From Myxococcales bacterium (GTDB lineage: Bacteria > Myxococcota > Polyangia > Fen-1088), in the NCBI GenBank assembly GCA_003159055.1, contig PMLH01000615.1, forward strand, positions 3,812 to 8,839: 5,028 nucleotides of DNA, in the 5' to 3' direction. This document shows positions 1 through 5,028 of this stretch, piece after piece. Each line of letters opens with the position of its first letter. The stretch's first letter is position 1. Made by a program: the position numbers and the translations under genes. Below the pieces are notes generated by a model. The model searched no databases, had not been told where the DNA came from, and was given only the letters and a program-made list of their open reading frames with translations.

Positions 1-1296
1 CCAGGGAATGTGCCAGAAGGTGATAATGACCGCATGCGGGAGTCGCTCGCGAATGAATCTCGGCGCCAGCGCGAAATGGTAGTCCTGAACCAGCACCACG
101 GGGTCGTCGCCCGAGGCTTCCTCGCAAACGGCGTCGGCGAACCTGCGGTTGACCGCCACGTAGGCGTCCCAGTCTTCACTGCGGAAGATGGGACGCGCAT
201 GGGCGAGGTGACACAACGGCCACAGACCCTCGTTGGAAAGCCCGTAGTAATAGCCACGCTCTTCGTCAGGCGTGAGCCAGACGCGCCGAAGGTCGTACGA
301 ATCTTCCCCAGGCGGGACTCGGATGTGGTCGTCGCGGTCGACGACATCGCGGTCCGCCGAGCCGCTCACGTGTCCCCCCCACACCCCCGAACAGGCACGT
401 AGAACCGGTTCCACAGCGGTGACCAGACCGCTGGCCGGGTGCATGACTTTGATGCTTCCGTCCGGCTGGCGCTGGTGGATGTAGGGTTCGCGGTTGGCCA
501 GAACGATCACTCTTTCGCCGGGGAAGTGGCGCACCAGAGTCTGCTTGAGGCGCTGTGGGCTCCATGCGCCCCCCTGCCCGTCCATCTCGCGCTCGGCCGC
601 GATCCGATCGACAAGCTCGCGCACATCGCGCACGAGCGGCAGAAAATCCTTGTTGTGCGACTTTCCAAGGATGAAGCGGCGAAGCTCTGTGCGAAAGCCC
701 CGGCGTGAAAAATGTGCAGCCAGCACGGTGATGGACGCGGCGGCGATTGCCAGGATTCCGAACCCGAGAATGGCGAACTTACGCGTCTTGGCCTCGCGTA
801 GCTCGATGAACGAGAGGTCGTGAATGAGCACGAGGAAGCCCACGGGCTCGGTGCCACGAGCGAGCGCCACTGCGCTCACTTGGACATCTCCCCCGGGCAT
901 AGCCCACTCCATGCTCCATGGATCATGGGTACCTTTCAATGCACGCCCGGACACTGCAGAGCCACGCATGCGTTCGGCGATGTGCAGGCAACTCAGGCCA
1001 ATCGGGTAGCCAGTAGTGATCGCCAGGGGCTTGGCGTCGGGTCCACAGGCGGCGGCGGCCATGATGCGCTCGTCGCGTGCGATGTCCGTGAGGATCTGCG
1101 CAAGCGGGGCCTGGTCCGAGACAGACCAATGCTCCAACAAAGCCGATCCGGCGCCGGTCGCGATCAATCGCACTCGAAGCGCGATGTCCTCGTCAAACCA
1201 CTGCCGCGTGGTTTTCTGAACGACGACAGCGCCGGCCAAGGTCAGGACCGCCAGTCCTGTCAGCAGGGCCAGCAGAAAGCGCAAGGTTCGATTCAT
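1..1296 (-). CDS. otsA: Membrane-anchored trehalose-6-phosphate synthase (GT20) with N-terminal periplasmic sensor-like region, 3' part missing
   Basis: The visible 432 residues begin MNRTLRFLLALL and stay open to the window edge, so the C-terminal part of the GT20 domain is cut off. The family joins glucose from a nucleotide sugar (usually UDP-glucose) to glucose-6-phosphate, giving trehalose-6-phosphate. Membrane segment 1 is about residues 4-26. Residues 28-170 should be periplasmic and look like a small sensor domain (WFDEDIALR near 33, ARDERIMAAAACG near 73). Membrane segment 2 is about 174-194, followed by a charged, HAMP-like linker (195-255). The catalytic domain starts near 261: VIVLANREPY (R269 matches the sugar-phosphate-binding Arg of E. 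coli OtsA), ASGLVTAVEPVL (288-299), GYYYGLSNEGLWPLCH (348-363, W359), VQDYHFALAP (403-412, D405) and FWHIPW (427-432, H429). These follow the OtsA motif order. The start has GGAG six bases upstream. The family assignment is firm; what the sensor region detects is unknown. Confidence 0.93.
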   Translation of the reverse strand, partial: MNRTLRFLLALLTGLAVLTLAGAVVVQKTTRQWFDEDIALRVRLIATGAGSALLEHWSVSDQAPLAQILTDIARDERIMAAAACGPDAKPLAITTGYPIGLSCLHIAERMRGSAVSGRALKGTHDPWSMEWAMPGGDVQVSAVALARGTEPVGFLVLIHDLSFIELREAKTRKFAILGFGILAIAAASITVLAAHFSRRGFRTELRRFILGKSHNKDFLPLVRDVRELVDRIAAEREMDGQGGAWSPQRLKQTLVRHFPGERVIVLANREPYIHQRQPDGSIKVMHPASGLVTAVEPVLRACSGVWGGHVSGSADRDVVDRDDHIRVPPGEDSYDLRRVWLTPDEERGYYYGLSNEGLWPLCHLAHARPIFRSEDWDAYVAVNRRFADAVCEEASGDDPVVLVQDYHFALAPRFIRERLPHAVIITFWHIPW

Positions 1297-1302
1297 CGTT
1301 CA

Positions 1303-1306
1303 CTCC
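1303..1306 (-). promoter_or_regulatory. Ribosome binding site of the trehalose-6-phosphate synthase gene
   Basis: Read on the minus strand, GGAG stands six bases before the ATG at 1294-1296 (CGGAGTGAACG-ATG). It supports this start, which also places the first membrane segment right at the N-terminus. Confidence 0.7.
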
Positions 1307-1422
1307 GAGGTTGCGGGTCCGTGTTTGCCGCCATCGCACTGATTTTCAGTCTGGGATGCTCAGAGCCGAGAAACATCCCTTGCCACTGACAACGGGCTTC
1401 CGAACCGCGGCAAACCGTCTCA

Positions 1423-1439
1423 CGTGGCATAGTGCCACG
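1423..1439. repeat. Perfect inverted repeat CGTGGCA-tag-TGCCACG, copy 1 of a shared palindrome
   Basis: Seven-base arms separated by three bases. It lies 20 bases past the lipoprotein stop and about 127 bases before the synthase start, both on the minus strand. The inner 15-base core GTGGCA-N3-TGCCAC recurs at 2910-2924 with identical arms. No T-run follows on the minus strand, so a classical intrinsic terminator is not supported. It could be a hairpin for rho-dependent ending or RNA stability, an operator for a dimeric regulator, or a small dispersed repeat. Confidence 0.6.
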
Positions 1440-1459
1440 CCACAGATCGCCTCGCCTAA

Positions 1460-1855
1460 TTAGTTGTGGCGCTTCTTGGTCTTCTTGGCCTTCGGCGTGT
1501 CTTTGCTGTTGTCAGCGTTCGCATCTGTGCTAGCGGCCGATGCTTCCGGGTTGAGATCGGGGAGCTTGGCGTGTCCGCACTTGCCATTGTCGCAGGTCCA
1601 GCGCTGCCCCGCAGGAGGGAACCCGACGGTGTCCGTACAATCGAAACTCTCCTGGCACTCGCCTGCCTTCAAATCACGCCGCTTCTCGCCGGTTGAGGCG
1701 ACGGTGACGCTTGGCGCAACCTCAGGGGCGGTAGCCGCGACTGCGACTGCTGGTTTGGGAACAACCGGAATTGGAGCCGGCGATTGAACCGGGGCCGAGG
1801 CGCAGGAGCAAGCCAGCGCGACGAGGAATGGGACCGCGAGCGTGTTTCGAAGCAT
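1460..1855 (-). CDS. Predicted lipoprotein with four-cysteine motif, function unknown
   Basis: A 131-residue protein I do not recognise beyond its build. Residues 1-15 (MLRNTLAVPFLVALA) form a short signal peptide ending at Cys16, with VALAC fitting the permissive lipobox pattern; Cys18 is an alternative. Residues 20-55 are a Pro/Ala/Val-rich linker. A small domain follows with C67-x5-C73-x14-C88-x4-C93, including ESFDC and CDNGKC. This resembles the C...DC...C..G.C modules common in myxobacterial secreted proteins and probably forms two disulfides. The tail (118-131) is Lys-rich (KDTPKAKKTKKRHN). The chosen ATG has GGAGGTG just upstream; a more upstream in-frame start would bury that site inside the coding region. 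The gene is divergent from gspC, and the synthase gene follows on the same strand after 163 bases. An envelope location is inferred, and no enzymatic motif is seen. Confidence 0.8.
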   Translation of the reverse strand: MLRNTLAVPFLVALACSCASAPVQSPAPIPVVPKPAVAVAATAPEVAPSVTVASTGEKRRDLKAGECQESFDCTDTVGFPPAGQRWTCDNGKCGHAKLPDLNPEASAASTDANADNSKDTPKAKKTKKRHN

Positions 1856-1859
1856 GGGG

Positions 1860-1866
1860 CACCTCC
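1860..1866 (-). promoter_or_regulatory. Strong ribosome binding site of the lipoprotein gene
   Basis: Minus-strand GGAGGTG is followed by four bases and then the ATG at 1853-1855. It decides the start of the lipoprotein gene and leaves no room for gspC to begin as far upstream as the in-frame TTG at 1879 without crowding this leader. Confidence 0.8.
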
Positions 1867-1898
1867 GGGTTGTAACCGTTGGCAAGAATCGTTCCGGC

Positions 1899-1915
1899 CG
1901 CAAACACCATACCAG
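1899..1915 (-). promoter_or_regulatory. Weak sigma-54-like promoter for the lipoprotein gene
   Basis: The minus strand reads CTGGTATGGTGTTTGCG. GG and GC are separated by exactly ten bases, as in -24/-12 promoters, and TTGC is intact, but the -24 box is TGGTATG rather than TGGCACG. A start near 1888 would give a leader of about 32 bases containing the ribosome binding site. No convincing -35/-10 pair was found here. The pattern is short enough to occur by chance. Confidence 0.25.
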
Positions 1916-1929
1916 ACCATATCGCGACT

Positions 1930-1945
1930 TGGCCCAGGAGTTGCT
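1930..1945 (+). promoter_or_regulatory. Weak sigma-54-like promoter upstream of gspC
   Basis: The sequence TGGCCCAGGAGTTGCT has GG and GC ten bases apart, TGGC at the -24 box and TTGCT at the -12 box. The predicted start, near 1956, would leave only about seven bases before the GTG at 1963, which weakens the case unless translation begins at ATG 1987. Chance occurrence is quite possible. Confidence 0.2.
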
Positions 1946-1962
1946 GTCTTGCGTGCTTTGAC

Positions 1963-2898
1963 GTGGTACTGCTTCTCACCAAGTACATGTGGCTGCTGGA
2001 CGCGGTCGTCGTAGCGGTCTGCGCGGCAGTTCTTGGCAGCTCTGCCTCCAGTCTGGTCGCCTTCCGACTCGGCGAGACAGCACCTGCACAAACACCCGCC
2101 GCGCAAGTCCAATCACGTCCGCCACCCCAAGTGCGCAGCAAGCAGCCGAATACGATTCTGCGACGAAACATCTTCTGCTCGACTTGCCCACCCATCCGGC
2201 TGGACGGCGATCCAGAACCGGTGACCTTGCCCGACATGGCCCCTCTCGAACCCCAGCCAACCCAGCTGCCGCTCAAGCTTCTTGCTGTCATGTACGCCCC
2301 CTCTCTCAAAGCGCACACGTGGAACATGGCGGTCATCCGAAGCAACGACCGAAAAACCGTCGGCGCTTTTCGCGAAGGAGCGCAAGTCCACGGCGCGACC
2401 TTGCTCAGGATTGCTGACACCCGTGTGTTCCTCGACAATGCCGGAGCGACCGAATTTCTCGATCTTCTTGCCCCGCCCAAGGCGGCGCCAGTGCCACCTG
2501 CCCGGCCCGCACCGCCACCACCCCACCCGGTCGCTACGCTTACCCAGGAGCTCGATCGAGGCATCAAGAGACTCAGCGAGTATCGATACGAGATCAAGAG
2601 GGGGACCCTCGAATCCGTACTCGGCAACCTGGCCCTGCTGTCGCGTTCGGCGCGCATCGTGCCCGAAATGCGCGGCGGCAAACCCGCGGGGTTCCGGTTG
2701 TTCGCGGTCAGGCCCGACGGTCCCTTCGCGAAGATCGGACTGCAAAACGGAGACGTCGTCGCTTCCATCAATGGGTTGGAGATGACCAGTCCCGAGAAGG
2801 CGCTGGAGGTCTATGGCAAACTTAAGTCAGCGAGCCATCTCGACCTGGGGCTGGAGCGCAACGGCCAGAAGGTCGCATCGGACTACACTATCCGCTGA
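1963..2898 (+). CDS. gspC: Type II secretion system inner-membrane protein GspC (HR and PDZ domains)
   Basis: GspC anchors in the inner membrane and links the secretin GspD to the inner-membrane platform, helping select substrates. From the GTG start the protein has 311 residues. It has a short cytoplasmic N-terminus (LLLTKYMWLLD), one membrane helix (about 12-34), a Pro/Gln-rich stretch and RNIFCSTCPP (68-77). The homology region follows (about 102-169: LPLKLLAVMYA, WNMAVIRSNDRKTVGAFREGAQV, ADTRVFLDN), then a Pro-rich linker (170-191). The C-terminal PDZ domain (about 215-311) includes GFRLFAVRPDGPFAKIGLQNGD and INGLEMTSPEKALEVYGKL. I chose GTG 1963 because the LLLTKYMW segment should sit at the very N-terminus. 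TTG 1879 and ATG 1987 are in-frame alternatives, and none has a good ribosome binding site. No gspD-N gene flanks it, although gspC usually sits in a gsp cluster. Family call is strong; the start is uncertain. Confidence 0.88.
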   Translation: MVLLLTKYMWLLDAVVVAVCAAVLGSSASSLVAFRLGETAPAQTPAAQVQSRPPPQVRSKQPNTILRRNIFCSTCPPIRLDGDPEPVTLPDMAPLEPQPTQLPLKLLAVMYAPSLKAHTWNMAVIRSNDRKTVGAFREGAQVHGATLLRIADTRVFLDNAGATEFLDLLAPPKAAPVPPARPAPPPPHPVATLTQELDRGIKRLSEYRYEIKRGTLESVLGNLALLSRSARIVPEMRGGKPAGFRLFAVRPDGPFAKIGLQNGDVVASINGLEMTSPEKALEVYGKLKSASHLDLGLERNGQKVASDYTIR

Positions 2899-2909
2899 GC
2901 CACGATGGA

Positions 2910-2924
2910 GTGGCAAGATGCCAC
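2910..2924. repeat. Inverted repeat GTGGCA-aga-TGCCAC, copy 2 of a shared palindrome
   Basis: Six-base arms and a three-base loop, starting 11 bases after the gspC stop and about 88 bases before the chosen receiver start. The arms are identical to the core of the repeat at 1424-1438. Both copies lie just past a stop codon and between two genes of the same direction. No T-run follows. If the receiver gene began at ATG 2905 this element would fall inside its first codons, which argues mildly for the later start. Confidence 0.55.
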
Positions 2925-3012
2925 GCGAGGCAGGCCGCCACGCGGCTTGGACCAGCAAACTCCAGGAATATGGTGGGTTGGGGCTGGCACCGCCCGTGCA
3001 AGTCAAAGCTGT

Positions 3013-3450
3013 GTGCATGGTTTACAAACAACGCACTCGGATGGCATCCGTCCCCACAGACATCGGCTGCTCGTGGCCGAGGATGATCGGGCTTTCCGTG
3101 AGATGATGGTCTCGCTTCTTAGGTCTGACGGACATGAGGTCATCGAGGTGGCCAACGGATTCGATCTTCTGGATACCCTCGAGGTCTCGCTCGATCCCAA
3201 TCGAGGATCGGACAAATTCGATCTGGTGATTTCGGATGTTCGAATGCCTGGCATGACCGGACTTCGTGTCTTCACCCAAGTGGGGTATGGACCCAATATT
3301 CCACCCGTTGTCTTCATCACGGCCTTTGGTAACGAGGAGCTGCACGAGCAGGCACATCACGCTGGCGCCCTGGCAGTACTCGACAAGCCGCTCGATATCG
3401 ATGAACTGCGCGTCTTCGTCAATAACTTCCTGGCCGGGAAAGGAGCCTGA
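3013..3450 (+). CDS. Stand-alone CheY-like response regulator receiver
   Basis: A single receiver domain of 145 residues with no output domain; it would act by phosphorylation-dependent protein contact in the cytoplasm. The acidic pair is D24-D25 (VAEDD), the phospho-acceptor D75 (VISDVRMPGMTGL), the switch threonine T103 (VFITAFG) and the conserved lysine K125 (VLDKPLD). The stretch before D75 (EVSLDPNRGSDKF) is a few residues longer than in CheY. The start is unsure. GTG 3013 leaves 17 residues before the first strand. ATG 2905, six bases past the gspC stop, would add 36 residues without recognisable features, of which 20 of 36 codons end in G or C by my count. Neither start has a clear ribosome binding site. 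It may be co-transcribed with gspC. No histidine kinase is in the window, so its partner is unknown. Confidence 0.85.
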   Translation: MHGLQTTHSDGIRPHRHRLLVAEDDRAFREMMVSLLRSDGHEVIEVANGFDLLDTLEVSLDPNRGSDKFDLVISDVRMPGMTGLRVFTQVGYGPNIPPVVFITAFGNEELHEQAHHAGALAVLDKPLDIDELRVFVNNFLAGKGA

Positions 3451-3458
3451 GAAGTTCG

Positions 3459-5028
3459 TCAGGCGCCGCGCGACCAGCCCTTGGGTAAGAAGCGCTTGAG
3501 CACTTTTGCAAGCGCCAGGCTTGCCGCGGGCTCGGGTTGCGGTGGATTGAGGATTTCCTCGTCGTAGATGGCGTTGATATCGCCACTGGTAAGTATGGCA
3601 ACTACCTTCTGGTGCGAATCCCGATTCTCCACGACGAGCAGTTCCTTGCTGTCGAAAGTAGACATCTTGGCCAGCGCCGAGTACAGGGTTTGGTCAGCGG
3701 TGACCGTGACCGCGGGGATGACGAGATCGCGCGTTACGATCAAGTTGGCCAGGGCCGCCCGACTACTGAGCGTCTGTTGCACTGCCTGGAATGAGACCAC
3801 GCCAACCAGCGCATCGTCCTGTCCGGTCACGGGAAGGCAAGACTGGCCTCCGGATGCGAATCGCTCAAGCACGACTGGCAAAGGCGTTCGTTCGCTCACT
3901 GAAACTGGAGGCTCCCTCGGCCGCAGGGCTAGGATATCCTCGACCTTGGTGTGTTCGAGGAGCGTGCGGATGATCTGGCGCTGTTGCGCCGGAGACGCCG
4001 AGCGCGCCGGAAGCTGCTTCTCGTAGATGGTGTGGCGCCTGACGAGCAGGAACCCCAGCATGCAGACAAACATGGTGGGAACCAGCAGATGGTAGTTTCC
4101 GGTCATCTCGCTGACCATGATGACCGTCGAGATCGGCACGTGAGCCGCGGCGGAGAAGAATCCCGCCATGCCGACCATAGCGAAGGCACCCGGGTCGGGG
4201 ACCAGCGCCGGCTGCCACCCGTGAAAGACCAAGCCCACCGCACCGCCGAGGGCGCCGCCGATAACCACGGCCGGCCCGAACACGCCGCCGCTGCCACCAG
4301 AGCCCACGGTAAGAGAAGTCGTGAGCATCTTGGCGCCGGCAATGGCCAACAAAGCAAGCACGGTTCCTTGACCCTGGAATGCCTTCTGCACCACGCCGAA
4401 TCCCGTAGAGAGCGCCTCGGGAACAAACAGCCCCACGGCGCCCACCATCAGACCACCGAAGGCGGGCTTCAACCAATTGGGCATGGCGAGCTTTCTGAAC
4501 CAATTGCGAATGCCATAGAACACCTGGGGATAGGTTCTGCCCCCGAGCGCGATGACCAAGCCAAGCACCAGGTAGGGACCAAGCTCCATTGGCGTGCGAA
4601 AACGAAAGTTCGGCGTCTCGAACAGCGCATGCCAACCGAAAATAGATCCAAAGGTACTGTACGCAACGATCGACGAAAGGATGGCCGGTGCCACGACCTC
4701 GGGTTCGAGGTCCATGTCCCGATAGAGCACCTCAGCGGCGAAGAGTGCTCCCGCCAGTGGGGCGCGGAAGATGGCGCCGATGCCCGCGCCCATGCCTGCA
4801 ATCATGAGGGTACGACGTTGGCGTGCGGACAGTCCGAGCCAGCCCGCGATGTTCGAGCCGAGCCCAGCGCCGATTTGCGCTATTGGACCTTCCCGACCAG
4901 CCGAGCCACCCGTGCCCATGGTGATGGCAGATGCGAAGGCTTTGACGAAAGGGACGCGCGCGCGAATCTTGCCCTCGCGAAAATGGTATGCGTCGATTGC
5001 TGCATCGGTACCGTGCCCCTCCGCCTCG
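3459..5028 (-). CDS. CLC-family chloride channel or exchanger with C-terminal paired CBS domains, N-terminus missing
   Basis: 522 residues are visible; the first helices lie beyond the window, and the frame is open from 5027. CLC proteins are homodimeric membrane proteins passing chloride or exchanging it for protons. Counting from the first full codon: GHGTD (4-8, the GSGIP position of E. coli ClcA), GREGP with gating Glu46 (Glu148 of ClcA), APLAGALFAAEVLY (89-102), GSGGSGGVFGP with Phe250 (Phe357), and TIYEKQL with Tyr335 (Tyr445). At the inner proton glutamate (Glu203 of ClcA) stands Val100, and at the central serine (Ser107) stands His5. Two CBS domains follow at about 360-420 and 430-490 (VTADQTLYSALAKMS, AILTSGDI); in other CLCs these bind adenine nucleotides. 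The stop is 8 bases from that of the convergent receiver gene. An ATG at 4917-4919 is internal, because conserved family sequence continues upstream of it. Family certain; channel or exchanger undecided. Confidence 0.95.
   Translation of the reverse strand, partial: EAEGHGTDAAIDAYHFREGKIRARVPFVKAFASAITMGTGGSAGREGPIAQIGAGLGSNIAGWLGLSARQRRTLMIAGMGAGIGAIFRAPLAGALFAAEVLYRDMDLEPEVVAPAILSSIVAYSTFGSIFGWHALFETPNFRFRTPMELGPYLVLGLVIALGGRTYPQVFYGIRNWFRKLAMPNWLKPAFGGLMVGAVGLFVPEALSTGFGVVQKAFQGQGTVLALLAIAGAKMLTTSLTVGSGGSGGVFGPAVVIGGALGGAVGLVFHGWQPALVPDPGAFAMVGMAGFFSAAAHVPISTVIMVSEMTGNYHLLVPTMFVCMLGFLLVRRHTIYEKQLPARSASPAQQRQIIRTLLEHTKVEDILALRPREPPVSVSERTPLPVVLERFASGGQSCLPVTGQDDALVGVVSFQAVQQTLSSRAALANLIVTRDLVIPAVTVTADQTLYSALAKMSTFDSKELLVVENRDSHQKVVAILTSGDINAIYDEEILNPPQPEPAASLALAKVLKRFLPKGWSRGA

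Noticed and set aside
1338..1350. Small palindrome ACTGA-TTT-TCAGT upstream of the synthase start
   Set aside because: Five-base arms are expected by chance in a window this size, and no second copy was found.
820..1389. A 189-codon open frame on the plus strand
   Set aside because: It is antisense to the synthase sensor region, whose minus-strand frame has membrane helices, a ribosome binding site and a recognisable catalytic domain. The plus frame shows no domain.
1456..1463. CTAATTAG palindrome over the lipoprotein stop codon
   Set aside because: Only eight bases and spanning a stop codon; no partner site or context suggests a function.
1722..2771. A 349-codon open frame on the minus strand opposite gspC
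   Set aside because: It has low-complexity Ser/Arg/Gly content, overlaps the lipoprotein gene in another frame, and lies opposite a clear GspC with HR and PDZ domains. Long antisense frames are common in GC-rich DNA.
3865..4635. A 256-codon minus-strand frame within the CLC gene
   Set aside because: It is a shifted frame of the same strand, rich in Arg/Gly/His. The overlapping CLC frame carries all the family motifs.
1..5028. A single osmotic-stress gene cluster joining trehalose synthesis, CLC transport and the receiver
   Set aside because: The genes lie in separate, partly opposed transcription units with gspC and an unknown lipoprotein between them. Only general physiology links them, nothing in the sequence.

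Overview
The window is GC-rich and densely coding. It looks like a chromosomal segment of a Gram-negative bacterium, most likely a myxobacterium or another former deltaproteobacterium. The grounds are a GspC of the HR-plus-PDZ type, a small lipoprotein with the C-x5-C...C-x4-C pattern common in myxobacterial secreted proteins, and a membrane-anchored trehalose-6-phosphate synthase. This taxonomic call rests on family resemblance only. I see no phage, transposon, CRISPR, tRNA or rRNA features.

Layout. (1) Positions 1-1296, minus strand: the first 432 residues of a protein with two membrane segments, a periplasmic sensor-like region and a GT20 trehalose-6-phosphate synthase domain. It runs off the left edge. 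(2) 1297-1459: a gap holding a perfect hairpin. (3) 1460-1855, minus: a 131-residue lipoprotein of unknown function with an excellent ribosome binding site. (4) 1856-1962: a divergent promoter region with weak sigma-54-like GG-N10-GC elements on both strands. (5) 1963-2898, plus: type II secretion protein GspC, with no other gsp gene in view. (6) 2899-3012: a gap with a second copy of the same palindrome core, GTGGCA-N3-TGCCAC. (7) 3013-3450, plus: a stand-alone CheY-like receiver. (8) 3459-5028, minus: a CLC chloride channel/exchanger with C-terminal paired CBS domains, whose N-terminus lies beyond the right edge. It converges on the receiver gene with only 8 bases between the stops.

How the genes relate. 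gspC and the receiver gene are co-directional and could share a transcript. The lipoprotein gene and the synthase gene are co-directional on the other strand, 163 bases apart. Nothing in the sequence ties these units into one pathway. Trehalose synthesis and chloride transport can both belong to osmotic or acid responses, but that link is speculation here. No clearly novel system is visible. The points most worth a second look are the repeated palindrome, the sensor-synthase fusion, the unusual key residues of the CLC protein, and the isolated gspC.
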